Both the position numbers and the translations under genes were made by a program. Source: Isochrysis galbana (lineage: Eukaryota; Haptophyta; Isochrysidales; Isochrysidaceae). Taken from it: 64,000 nt of DNA. The DNA lies in contig CM030935.1 in the NCBI GenBank assembly GCA_018136815.1, forward strand, positions 3,341,999 to 3,405,998, given 5' to 3'. The notes beneath the pieces are model-generated. The model was not told where the DNA came from. It worked only from the letters and a program-made list of their open reading frames with translations, and searched no databases. Below, piece after piece: positions 41,101 through 52,500 of this stretch. How positions within the stretch are numbered: position 1 is the stretch's first letter; each line of letters starts with the position of its first letter.

Positions 41101-44100
41101 GGGCGGTAGAGCGGATCACCATGGGTGGCCTCCTCTGCGAGCACGCGATGCCGGAAGCTGGCAGGCGCAAGAAGCCTGTGAATCGCAGCCTGGTGCGCAA
41201 ACCTGCAGTAGACGTGAACGCGAACCAAAAGGCCGACGACGCGCTGCTCGCAGGTGGCTGCCGTTGGCTGTGGCTGTACCGCGCCGTTTACGCGGCCTAC
41301 CGCGCAGAACAGTTGGCGACGGCCGAGGCCGAGCTAGAGGCAAGCGAGGCGGCCCTCAAGCGAGCACCTCTCCTGGCCTCGGGCAAGGCTGGGCTGCTTA
41401 AATTCGATGCCGTGACAGCGTCGGAGCGCGAGCATGGGCTGCCTATCCACCGAGTCGCGGCGACGCTCAGAACGAATGTTCGAAGCGAGGAGGACGCCGC
41501 GTTCAACTCATCCCTCATTATCGGCAAACTGAGGGCGGGCATGCTAGTGGAAGCTCTCGCCACGCTGCCTTCCGAGGAGGATGGATGCGAATTTGTGAAG
41601 ATCGCGTCCCCGCGCGGGGCGGTGTTGGCCAGCTCGGTCCCGTCCGGTTGGGTGCTCAACAAGCCCAGGCTAGTGCCTCAGCTTTTGTTTGAGCGGTGTT
41701 CATCGCTGCCGGCGGGGACTTCCCTGCCTAATGAGGCTGCCGACATTCGCCAGCTTGAGTCTGACCCGGTGCTGCGCGGCACGGTACTCAAGGCGTGCAC
41801 ACGGCCTCAGCGCCAAGCTGTTGCTGCCGCGCGATCACTGTCGTCGTCAATGCCAGCACGGCTGGGGATCTCTGCGCTGAAGCAAGTGGCCTCCGGAGCT
41901 AGCGTGGCCCGGCTAGGCGGGCCGACCGTGCTTACTCCCGTGTTTGACGAAGTTCGCTCCGGAACCGTTTTATCAGTAGCGGACCTAGTGGCTCGCTCGT
42001 CAGCTGTGCTTATGGCAGCGAATCCCACCAGCCACGCCGACTCGAGCAGAGGCCTCACCGCTGGCGACCGCGTGGCAGACGACCCCCCCGCGGTCGCAGC
42101 GTTGGCCGACCTGAAGTCGAAAATTGCCATCGGCTGGCCCAGTTTGTTGTGCCCCGCTGGCGCGCGGCTGACGACACGAATGCTCGGCACCTTGCGAGCT
42201 GCACATCCCCATTGGCTCTGGCTGCGTCCATCGGCAATTTTCTTTCGCAACCTCCCCGCGGGTACGTCCGACGAAGATCTCATCAAATCGACGAGCCCCT
42301 ACTGCGAAGAGGGCACCATCCCCGTGATCTCTCGCGTTGCCAATCTGGTGTATCTAGACCTAGGCTCCGAAGCGGCAGCCAAGGCCGCCTTTCGCGCTGC
42401 GCATGGGTCAGGCATGCGTCTCGAGCTCGCAAGCGAGACCGCCGCTTGGGCGGAGAGGGAAGCCGCCGCGCAGAGCGCGCTGGCTGTGCTGGCGCCCGAG
42501 GTGGAGGCAAAGCAAGCGGATGCTACCACAGCCGCGGCAGCCGTCGAGGCGAAGATGGCGGCGTTGGGAACCAAAAAATGGCGCGCCTTCGCCAAGAGCG
42601 CCGCAGGCAAGAAACTTCTAGCTGCGAGGACCGCGGCGAATGCGGCGCTCCATGAAGCCCCTGGAAAGGAGGAAGAGGGCATACCGTCGCTCTTCAAGCG
42701 TTTCGCTTACGCCAAAAAGGAGCTCGAAGCAGCCAAGGCAGGGCGGCGCGTGTACGCTGCAGGGTCCTCAGCGGAAACTGCCGCTGGACGCATGGCCAAG
42801 GCTGCCGCCGCGCAGGCGACGATGGGCAAGGAGGGCTGCAGCGACGATACCAAGGGTGAGGGCTCCCTGATAGTGGTGGACATCTGCCGCCCCAAGGAAG
42901 ACACGAGGACGACGTTCGGGATAGAGTGTATCGCAGATCTCGCAGATCTCACGGTGGCGGCAACGACCGCACGCGCACGTGCCAATACCAAGCTTGGCGA
43001 AATTCGGCCTTACCTGATGAAGTTGCAGGCGGCGCAGGTCAGAGGGCTAGATGCGGAGTTCGTCGAGCAGGTAAGCGGCGCGCTGCACCTGCAAAGGAGA
43101 GGGCGAGAGGCTTATCTTTTCTTGAATGTGGACGGCGCTTCCCTGCCGCTTCTTTATGCTTATGGCTGTGGAGAATACAATACCTGCATGCGGCTTCCTG
43201 AGCCTTTTCCCTGCATGCAAGGAAGCAGAACACGGTACCCGCGGTTGCACACGCACTCACTTATCCTCTCCTGTGACCTCCTCGTCCATCACCTCAGTCT
43301 GGCTTCCAAGAGCTCTTTGCGATGGAACGCGGCGACTCACCAACGGCGGTTTGCCCAATTTGCTACGAAACGGTGGGCGTGAACAGCTCGATAGTCATAA
43401 CGCCTTGCGCCCATCTCTACTGCCGCGCTTGTATGCTCTCGTGGGTAGTAGCTGAGGGCGTCCTCACGCCCGACGCGCAACGGCTCGGTGCGCTATCTGC
43501 CAAGCCGTGTCCTTGCTGCCGCCACCCTTTCACGATCGACGGCCTCATAGAGATCTCGCTCGACCGGTCAGCCCCCACGGGTGCGAATGTTGGCGGCGTC
43601 GAGGGCGAGGCGGCGCCAACTGCTGCGACGGACGCGCTCGGCACGCCGTCCGGCTTGGCTGTGGGGGCACGTGTGCGCGTCACGGCGGGCAAGGCGGCAA
43701 GGGACGGCACGCGCATACCTGGAGGTGCTGAGGGCGTGATAAGGAGCCAAAACAGCGAGAGCTCTTTCACCGTGGAGCTGGACGACGGGCGCACCATGAA
43801 GCTACCCACAAGCAGGCTGGATGCAATAGCCACCACAGATGTGCCGTCGACCTCAAGCAGCCCCGCATCGTCTGATCTCACCCCTCAGTACACGCCAGCT
43901 TACAAGGCACAAGAGATTAAGGAGCTGCCACTTTCGGCCGGCTTCCGCCCCGTGCGCGTAGGCCGCTACCCATCTGTGTCCCCGATCTTGCTCGGCCACT
44001 TGGAACTCGCGACCGGGCTCCCGGCGGGCTCACGCAGCAACATTGGAGCGCATGGACTACGCATGGTACCGGACATGGACTATTCTGATGATGCCAACGG

Positions 44101-44929
44101 GCCTTCCGCTGAGCTAGCGGCTGCGCTGGCGTGCGGCAGGGCGGGCGGTATTAACCTCTCTTCGCGCATCAAACAATTGCTGGCCGACGTGGCAGCCCTT
44201 GGCTGCGACGCATCTGGCGTGCCAAAGAAGGCCGTCGTCTTTTCGCAGCATCGTGCGGCAATAAAGCACGTCGACCTCATGTTATGGTACGCCAAAGTGC
44301 CGCACGTCACCATCGTTCGAGGTGATCCTCAAACCGTACAAGAGGCGGCTGTCGAGGCTTGGAACACCCGCTCCTCGTGTCGCGTCTTTCTCTTGCACGC
44401 AGGCGCGGCAGCAGCAGGGCTGACATTGGTCGCTGCGCAGCACGTCTTTTTGCTCGAGCCCTTCGACGTGCCCGGGCAAGAGCTGCAGGCATTGAATCGT
44501 TGCCATCGTATCGGGCAGACTGAGAAGGTGTCGTGCACGGTGTACTACGCGCCGCGCACTGCTGAGGAACGGCTGCTCGCATATCGGAACCTCGAGCGTG
44601 GTGGCGAGCCAAGTAAGTGTGTTGGCGCAGAGGATTTCGCTGCCGATGAGGCGGTTTGCACGTTGGCGGAAGGCTCTACCTTGCCGTCCAGGGACAAGTT
44701 GCGATACCTCTTTGGCATGCTACGCCATTGCCGCGCTAACGCGGACGGGGACGAGCATTACGGAGAGGATGACGAGACGGAAGACGAGGCAGGGGAGGAG
44801 GATGATGACGGCAGCGACATGGAAGAGGAGTCGGAGCTGAGCGAAGACTACGATTCCGAGACCGGGGACGCTGCACACATGCGCTCTGTACGCCAGCGTG
44901 TGCGTGCCAACATCTCCCCATCTTGGTAG
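38148..44929 (+). CDS. SHPRH/RAD5-type SNF2 ATPase with RING finger and RRM-like insert
   Basis: Exons 38148-38411, 38892-43070 and 43298-44929 total 6075 nt (2024 residues); both introns are GT-AG, phase 0. The SNF2 N-lobe has QYQRQTLAWML, GGVLAEEMGLGKTLE (Walker A, about 385), IVLDEMQEV (DEMQ box, about 503) and WMVSGTPLYDKISDL. A long insert follows with coiled coil and an RRM-like stretch (about 1202-1270: IFFRNLPAGTSDEDL ... LVYLDLGS). A RING finger (about 1497-1560) has CPICYE, C-AHLYCRACM and CPCC. Then come a small beta domain (RVRVTAGKAARDGTRI) and the helicase C-lobe (KKAVVFSQHRAAI, GLTLVAAQHVFLLEPFDVPG, NRCHRIGQTEKV). The tail is acidic. SHPRH and Rad5 ubiquitinate PCNA and remodel DNA at stalled forks. 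The call as SHPRH-type rests on the RING lying between the two ATPase lobes. The start codon is the least certain point. Confidence 0.85.
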
Positions 44930-45389
44930 TTGTGAGCAGTATCTTTGGGCATATTTTGGCAGTCGGCGTGCGTGCTGGCCGATGCCCTGCTGTCTCCTCG
45001 CTTTCTTCAGCTTCAAGGGCTTTATGACGCCGTTCGGCTATCGCTTTCGCTTACGGCCTCATGGCAATTCCCACCCCAAGTTGTCCATCCTTATGCACTC
45101 GCATGCTTTTCTTGCAGCCTATGGCGTCTTTGCTTGTGTTCGAGGGTGGTTAGGGTGAGTGAGTCAAGAACAAAAGAAAATCGTTTGGACGCACATTTCG
45201 CGCGAGCAAGCAGCTCTTTGTAGTCAAGATGTCTATCTACGCCGTGCACCCTCGGACATGTAGTGGTGGAAATGGAAATCTTTGCGTTATCAGCACGCGC
45301 ACGCGGACATATACTATATACTTACTACTACCTCCGTTCCAAAATTCAGGATCCACGAGAATCCAGGTCGTTCCGTGTTCCGTCATACC

Positions 45390-45560
45390 AACTAAGTTTA
45401 TACTTAGTTCGCCCATGTGGGGCACGAGCCGCCCCCCCTCTCTCCACTCCTCACCTGCCGTAGGGGACGAACCACCCATGCTCCTGGCATGCCTGGTGGC
45501 TTGCCAAGAGCACACAGCACACAGCCATGCTGACCCATCCTCCTCCCCACAGGCTTGCTT
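45390..45560 (+). repeat. Dispersed repeat family B, copy 3
   Basis: It starts with a perfect hairpin AACTAAG, TTTATA, CTTAGTT (45390-45409). GCCCATGTGGGGCACGAGCC, TCTCTCCACTCCTC, GGAACCACCCATGCTCCTGG and GCTGACCCATCC follow, matching copies at 3372, 20724 and 62261. Confidence 0.75.
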
Positions 45561-45589
45561 GAATCGTGCGGCCTACCACTCACTCTGAC

Positions 45590-45780
45590 CCCCTCTAGCT
45601 CGCGCCGCCTGGCCGAAGCAGCGCGCGCGGCCTCCCCTCCCCCCAGTTTTCCAAGGAAGGTAACGGGGAGAGAGAGGGGAAAGGGGAAGTGGTAGGGTAG
45701 GGAGGGTAGCTAGGAGTAGCACAGGCACTCTGCCACGCGCCGTGCAAGTAACGGTTATTTTTAAGTTCTTTTTCGAGGTT
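45590..45780 (+). repeat. Dispersed repeat family F, copy 2
   Basis: CTGGCCGAAGCAGCGCGCGC, GGGAAAGGGGAAGTGG, ACTCTGCCACGCGCCGTG and CGGTTATTTTTAAGTTC run parallel to 34601-34790. Confidence 0.6.
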
Positions 45781-46076
45781 GTACGAATTGCCGGAAAGCC
45801 ACCGCAACGGCCTCGAGATCACCAAGTCGATAATCGCGTTGGCTTGCACCATCGCCACGTATTGCATTGGGAAGTCGTTTGCCTTCATTTGGTACCCCTC
45901 GTTTCCAAATACGCGATCCGCACTTCAAACGAAGGGAGGAGGTCTCAAAAAAAATGTGGCCGTGAATACAACAAACAAATGGAGGCCTTGGTGGAACGAC
46001 TCTCGGCTCGAAACAAATCGAGAATCGTTATGTGGTTATAAAGGCTAGCAAAGATGGTATAGAGCTATGCGATCGA

Positions 46077-46732
46077 AAACTATTGTTATAGTTTGACCTA
46101 TGGAGCGTGCCGCGACCGCTCCCGAGCCCCAGGCGACCCTCGCCACCGCGCCCCACCTGGGACGCCCCATGCCGCCCGAGGCGGCTCGTCAGAAAGCCCT
46201 CTCAAAGCCCATCCAGCCCATCCAAACCACACCCGCGCAAGCGCGCGGGGTGGCGAGCACTGGCACCGAACAGGTTGCCACCATACCTCTGTGTAGCATG
46301 CAGGGGGTCTTTGAGACCCCCTCCAACAGTGGGAAACCCTCCCACCCCAAGAGCACCTCATGTGGGAGGGCAGCTCAGCTGCCCTTCCCATGGTGGAAAC
46401 CTCTACCATCAGTGCACCCATCATGGGAGGGCACTTCACAACCATCGATCTTCCATGGAGAGCACCCTATGCCTCCGTTTCCCAACATGTTGACACACTT
46501 GTTTCCTTCACCCCACTCTTGTGGGCCACAAGTATCTACAACTCAGTACCCTGCCTTGGGCCCTCTTTCAACACTAGACTGCCTAATGGGGCGGCTGTTG
46601 GCGATCGGCAATCGGGAGTCGGGAGAAAAATTCCCCCCGATAGCTTTCGGGGAGCGTTGGCTCCTGGGGGGTAACATATGGACATATGGTTGTTCTAGTC
46701 CACGGGAGAGGCCCAGGCCCAGGCCAAGGTGA
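46077..46732 (+). repeat. Hairpin-headed element with ORF, copy 2
   Basis: A perfect hairpin (AAACTAT, TGTT, ATAGTTT; 46077-46094) is followed six bases later by an ATG and a 210-codon open frame (46100-46732). The frame is Pro/Ser/His-rich, with no domain I recognise. It resembles the hairpin-ATG layout at 3019. Coding status is doubtful. Confidence 0.4.
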
Positions 46733-47275
46733 GGCCCTTCTCCCGTGTCCCCTTCAAAGCTTCAAAGGGATCTCTGGGTGTTTTACCTATTGGTTGGAGT
46801 TTCCGCCCCGTGTAGGTGTAGGGGTAGGGGTTAGTCCATAGCACTCTCTCTATAGACCTTTTCATTGCTCTGTGGAATGATTGGGGTGCCGCCGGTGTCT
46901 TATCCAATATCAATCCTCTATCTAGGAACGGACAGCACAAGAAAGTGGACGACTTTTGTTTTCACCGTGAATGGACACAGGGTGTTCGTTCTCGGCGCAC
47001 AGGTGGTCTCTATCTTTCTCTTCTCTATTTTTATTTCGTCGGCGAGTTCCCACCAAAAGGCGTGAACGGCCTCTCCGCGGGCGAGAGGAGAGCACCAAGG
47101 GCGAGAGCGAGAACGAGAGGAGGAGGGAGGGAGAGGGGGGTACGGGGGAAGGGGAGCGAGGGGAGAGAGAGAGAGGGCGGGAGGGGGAAGAGAGAGAGGG
47201 GAGGGAGAGAGAGAGAGAGAGGGAGGGAGAGAGAGAAAGAGAGAAGGGAGGAAGAGAGGGAGGGAGAGAGGCAGC

Positions 47276-48082
47276 ATGTCAATTTCCTCTACTTCGGCGC
47301 CACCGCCAAATCAGGTCACCTCGGCTTGGTCAAGCCCCCCATCATTTTCACCTCCCACTCCCTCTCCACCCTCAATGAGCGCTCCGGGGCAGCTGCCTGC
47401 CTCACCACCTCTCTGGCCTCCTTCTCCTTCTACGCTCTCTCCTCCGCCACAGTCCTTAGCTCCTGCACCTTTCTCGTCGCCATGGCCGCCGCCTCAGCTG
47501 CCTCCACAACCGACACCCCTGCCTCCCCTACCTTTTCCGCTCCCACCTTCCTCGCCAAACCCGCCTAAACAGCCTCCGCAGCCGCCGGCGCTGCCACCAG
47601 CGCCGCCCCGTCCACCTCCTCCTCCTCCGCCGCCCTCGCGCCCGCCGCTGCCGCCGCTGCCGCCAGCGCCACCCTTTTCTCCCGGCAGTAAATGTGAGAA
47701 CTGGTGCGACCCAAGGCAAGAGACCTTTCACTGCCCCAATCGCAAGTGCCACATGTGTGACTTTTGCACTGATGCCACCTTGCATTGCGCTCACTGGTGC
47801 AAAGGAGAGAAGGCTGTAGACCACTGCGAGTATGACCAGTGTGAGGGCTGCTCGTATTGCGTTCCGCCGTTCATCACGGCAGCTGAAGGCGCAGCAATCG
47901 GCGGTGGCGGCTTTGTGGTCATCTTAGGCATCCTGATCGTGATATGCCTGATGCAAGCTCGCCGAAAGCGGGCGTCAGCAGAGACTGCTCGGAGAGGAGT
48001 GCAGGTTCTCGAATTGGACCGACGTAGTTGCAAGAGGACAAACGGGATGCCGGAGCCCTACATGTCAGGTGGACCACTTTGA
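47276..48082 (+). CDS. Proline-rich, Cys-rich single-pass membrane protein
   Basis: The 268-residue ORF has an N-terminal half made of Pro/Ser/Leu repeats with PPPPPPPP runs. Residues about 139-195 form a compact Cys-rich module (CENWCDP, CPNRKCHMCDFC, CAHWC, CEYDQCEGCSYC) with 12 cysteines. One membrane helix follows (GGGGFVVILGILIVICLM), then a short basic tail (QARRKR). The order implies an outside Pro-rich stalk and Cys module and an inside tail, as in algal wall- or surface-associated proteins. No signal peptide is seen from this start, so upstream exons may be missing. I do not recognise the family. Confidence 0.5.
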   Translation: MSISSTSAPPPNQVTSAWSSPPSFSPPTPSPPSMSAPGQLPASPPLWPPSPSTLSPPPQSLAPAPFSSPWPPPQLPPQPTPLPPLPFPLPPSSPNPPKQPPQPPALPPAPPRPPPPPPPPSRPPLPPLPPAPPFSPGSKCENWCDPRQETFHCPNRKCHMCDFCTDATLHCAHWCKGEKAVDHCEYDQCEGCSYCVPPFITAAEGAAIGGGGFVVILGILIVICLMQARRKRASAETARRGVQVLELDRRSCKRTNGMPEPYMSGGPL

Positions 48083-48640
48083 GTAAATCGTTGCGTACAC
48101 CGTTTCGAGTGAACATCGTTGCGAGGGGCTTGATCGCCATCCACGCATCAAAGAATTTTTCTGAGGTGCACACTTCGTTGCGACGAGCCTCATTCCATGA
48201 AAATGTTCTGAGTGGCTCTTTGCCTACCTGTGGCTGCGCAACTTTATCATCATCGAGCTCGCACCCACATGACGTCACGGCACACTATTGTACCTGACAT
48301 ATGCATGTGCAGTTGGGCCAAAAGCCACCATACGCCCAGCTACCTAGCTGGGAACTCAACGATTCGATGTGGCCTTCATCATCCAGTTAATATAAGGATA
48401 CGTCATCCTAACAAACGACCATCAGTCGTGCAGATGCTGCCAACACATTATTCGGCGTGCTTGCAGCCAGGTTTATACTTGATTGCAAGGCAACTAACTT
48501 TATAGTTGGGTGCGATGGAGAGCGCGCCGGCGTGCCTCTGCCTCTCACGCTCAGGGCGCCGCCCCCGCTGAGATGCTAGTGGTCGGCCCCCTAGACCGCT
48601 AAGAGCAGTCCCTCTCGAAGCGACCAAGGGGCTGAAACCT
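48083..48640. other. 3' flank and hairpin-bearing sequence
   Basis: A hairpin (AACTAAC, TTTATA, GTTGGGT) at 48492-48511 precedes GTGCGATGGAGAGCGCGCCGG. That is the same arrangement as at 61474, where GTTGCGATGGAAGGAGCGCC follows. CTCTCGAAGCGACC at about 48615 parallels GATGAAGCGACC at 61590. Confidence 0.4.
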
Positions 48641-48962
48641 CAGGTCGAGGTTTATTTTATTCGCTTGGCAGCTGGCAGCCCACTGCAACCTGCTACTCGG
48701 GTGTATCGTCTACGCAAGCGGCATTAACATAAACGCGCTCCCAGCGGAATTGTATTCAAGGATTGAAGCCGGCGTCAAACACGACTTCCTTCGGGTCCTC
48801 AACGAAGCGCTCGGCCAGGGTGAATATTACATTACACGCGCTCCGGGCCGGCTCCGGGAGGGCGTAAAGATATCATCTTACGTTTCAAGAGATGCGATTC
48901 GCGAGACCCTAAACCCTAGAACTATAGACTATGACCAAACACCATCGATACCAATGAAATGA
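48641..48962 (+). CDS. Unrecognised open frame fragment
   Basis: An open frame without a clear start reads a hydrophobic stretch (FILFAWQLAAHC) and then INALPAELYSRIEAGVKHDF, LRVLNEALGQGEYYI and REGVKISSYVSRDAIRET before a stop at 48960-48962. Base composition is less GC-rich than in the host genes. It looks more protein-like than the surrounding noise. I cannot name a family; a decayed viral or mobile-element gene is possible. The bases around 48905-48921 that encode its end read CCCTAAACCCTA, a plant-type telomere repeat. Confidence 0.2.
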
Positions 48963-49009
48963 TAAGGAATAATAGTAGTACTACGTAGTACGTGGTACTA
49001 TTAATTTCA

Positions 49010-49115
49010 TTTATTCCTAGCCAACCCCACAAGTCAATAAGACACTACTGATCAATCCCGGAATCCCGCCATGCCTGACAAGCCAGGTGTCCGAGTGATA
49101 CCGGGGAGAGGAATA
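49010..49115 (-). repeat. Dispersed repeat family G, copy 2
   Basis: This is the reverse complement of 3965-4070. GTATCACTCGGACACCTGG, GTCAGGCATGGCGGGATTCC and GTGGGGTTGGCTAGGA appear in the same order. An AT-rich palindromic tract (AGTAGTACTACGTAGTACGT) borders it at 48972-48995. Confidence 0.7.
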
Positions 49116-49596
49116 AGAATAAGAAATGGCCATGCTCCAAAGCGATTGCAAAAACATGGCTAAAATCTTATTTACCATAGTAGATAGTAGGATCGAAGTA
49201 GCCATAGAAGACGCCTTCAAGAATTTATTCAAAGTAGTAAGTAGTCAAAGAAAATATTATTTCGAAAGAACAACTCGACTTCGTCCATTCTGTGTGAAAG
49301 AGACTTATTGGCGGAGCTGCCCACCTCTCCTTTCAACCTTCAACTCACCAATCACCAAAGCCAAAGCAACTACAGCTACGTTTACGTTTATACTTAGTCC
49401 ACATGGCACATGAGGGAGGCGCCCCGTGCCCTCGTCGTCCGTATCCGTCCGTCCGTCCGTTTCCTCGGCGGTTCTTCCCATCGTTTTCTTTTTCTCGATG
49501 ATATTTTTCTTCTCTCCCGCCTCTTTTTTTTTCTCCTTGGGCTTCCTCTTCCTTCTATTTCTGGCCTCGTTTTCTTCTCTTTCCCGATTCACAGCA

Positions 49597-52500
49597 ATGG
49601 CCGACGGCGCCTCCGCCCCTTCCCCTCTCTCTCTCTCCACACCCTCCTGCTCTGCGCAGGGGGAGCGCGAGGCGGAGGATGTCTCGCCATCGTGCTCGCC
49701 CTATGGTTTGTTCCCCTCGCACTCGTCGCTTGCCGCCCCAGGCTCCTCAGCCCAGCTCTCCCTCCCTCCCTCCCTCTCTCTTACTCCCTCTCTCTCTCCT
49801 CTCTCTCTCTCTTCCTCTCTCCCTCTCTCCTCTCCTCCGCACTGCTTGGGCGATGCAGCGCGGCCGGGCGAGGCTCGGACTCGCCCTGCTACGCAACAGT
49901 CCACTCCTACGCTTGGGCGTAACGTTTCTGAGGAGGTGGCTCACTCGGCAGCGAGGCTTCGCCAGAGGTTCGGTGGTCGGCTGGAGGAGAGCGAACACTC
50001 GCCGCCGCTTCTTCTGATTGGCGGTGACGCTCCTATCGGTCTGACTGTGGAGGAGGCGAGAACTCTCGCGCAGCTCCGCGCTCATATGGGAGCGCCGCCC
50101 ACGCCTGATCCGTCGGAAGGGGGCGTGGAGAGCCATGTCTTCACGGAGGAGAGGAGGGAGAGGCTGGCCTACCTTCGGCAAAAGTACCGGAATGAGCGGC
50201 CGGAGCATGACGGGAGGGCAGTGACGATGAACGCACCCACTTCCTCGATTTACCAGTGGATAGAAAGCCGGGCAGACGAGCCGCCGAGATCGGACGCTGG
50301 TCCCTCGGCTCCGCACGGCAGAGGAGAAAGTGCAGAACCAAAGGATGTTGTCGCCACTACTCTAACAATGCCTCCTGGACGACCGACGGGCAGCATCGAG
50401 CTGCGCCCGCCACCGCCGCGTTGGCCAGCTGCCAGGCTCCCTGCTGGTATGCCGGCCTCGTCGGTTGTGCTTGTCCGTGATTTTTGGAACCGGAAGCTCC
50501 AACAGTTGACCTTGCATGCCGGTGGGCCATGGCCGGACGAAGAGGCCCGTGGGCCTCAGTTTTGCGCCATCGATCAGAGCGCAGCCGCTCCTCCGGAGAA
50601 AGCGGTGCCCGTCTACGACTTTTGGAACTCGAGACTAGAGCAGCTCACATTTCACGCTGGCGAGCCGCGTGAGTTCGAGACTCGCAAGAACATTCAATTC
50701 TTGGCCTTTGAGAAACCAGAGTTGGCTGTGTGTGGCGGCAACTCACCGCTAGTGCCCTGTTACGAGTGGTATAACTCGAAGCTCAAGAAAGTCACGGCTC
50801 ACACGGGCGCCGCGTGGCCGGACGAGACGCGCGGGCCGCACGACGTCCTATTCTATGTGCTACCGCCCACGCCGCCCGAGCTGGCGGCGTCAAGTCTCCA
50901 GGCCGGCGAATCTGAGCCACCTAACGCCGCAAAAGATGAGACGCCGTCTACGGGGGACGCGGATGTAGACGAGCTGTTCGGGAAGGGCGGCGAGAACAGC
51001 GACAGCGACAATGCCTTCATGGGTAAGAGCGAGGTTGAGATGTACGAAAACGAGCGATGGTCAACGCTCCGATCGGAGTGGGGGTCGAACCATCTCATGC
51101 CTACCGACCCACCGCGATTCTCCAGGAGGCTTGGGGTCGGAGGGTTTGCGTCGCTGGCGGACGTGCCTTGTCCGCAGCACATGAGCTGGGTACCAGCGCA
51201 GGTGAGTCGGTCGTGTTCCAGCTTGTGTTGGCATGCCTGCATGGCACTGTGCGTGCTTCGCCGGATGGAGGCCTTCATGGCGCCGGCCTTCGGTCAAGTC
51301 ACCGATATCCCTCTGTTGCTGCTTGCAGGGCTGGACATTGGATCGCTCACCAGCTCCACGCGGAGGCACAGACAGCGAGGGATGGTTTTATGCGCAGCTT
51401 TTCTCGTCCTTCGATAAGATGCTAGCCGAGGGCAAAACCCAACCTTCTCCGCGCCGTATGCTCGCACGACGTCGCCGATGGGTGCGCCAATGCTGTCGCC
51501 CGCCGACCCTGCCATCTGACAGCGGAATAAGCGCTTCGCAGTATGCGCTGTGGGTGCGCTCCCCACCTTCGGACCTTTCTGTGCCGGGCGAGTACCGACG
51601 GCTCCTCTCCTTGCGTGAGATCGCGTGGATGGGCGTGCTTGGCCGGCGAACGGGGCGCAGCTGGGGCGGCGCGTACTTTATCTTGCTACGACCAGGAGTA
51701 GCGCGGCTCTCACCACGAGGAGACGGTAGCTTCCCACCACCTGAAGCCGTGCTTTTGGCATTGAAATCGGAGCCGGCCATCGTGCAAGAGTGGCCGCAGG
51801 ATGGACGCGCTGGCGATGCGGGCAGCGCGTGCGACGCTAGCTGGCACATCGATGGAGATGCACAGGTGCGGGATGGATCGAGGCGCTGGCGTCTTGTCGA
51901 GTCGTCCCCCGCGCCTTCACATGCACCGCCACCTCACGATCACGCCGCGCCCTTGCGCCAATCACGGCAGGTACTCGACCGTTCGTCTATGGCACAACCC
52001 TGTCGCCTAGCCCTGCGGCCAGGCGGGGGGAGGGACGAGCTCCTATTGAACGCCGCCTCGCTCGAGGAGAAGTCGCGTCTCATGCGAGCCTTGCAAGAGG
52101 CTGCGCAAAAGGTGAAGACACGTGTGGAGATGCACAGGAGCCTGTCTGACTTCCTCTGTCACGCTCACTGCCCTTGGCTTGCGTGACGGGGCAATGGCGT
52201 CCGTTGTGCTTTTGGCACTTGCCCGCTCTAGGGCAACCTCTTGTCCTCCCTCTTTTGAGATGCAACAAGCTGAACCCCCGCGGCTAAATCAAAACGACTG
52301 ATTGAGCCTTTGTTGTACCATTCTGTGCTTGTAGACGCGCGAGATGGCAATGGCGATGGGGGAGCTAGACACCGCTTCTCTCGCAGCTGCCAATCGCAAA
52401 CTCGAGGCGGCCGCCAGAGCGTCGCTTTCATTCTCCGACGACGCTGACGGCGATAAAGGTGCAAACGAAGTGCGTCCGCGCGAGACGCTTGAGGTCACGG

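Larger units (their letters stand above)
44930..47275. other. Repeat-rich spacer; no host gene called
   Basis: It holds family B (45390-45560), family F (45590-45780), a hairpin-headed element (46077-46732) and a (GA)n/G-rich tract (47090-47275) directly upstream of the next gene. Nothing else is recognised. Confidence 0.4.
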
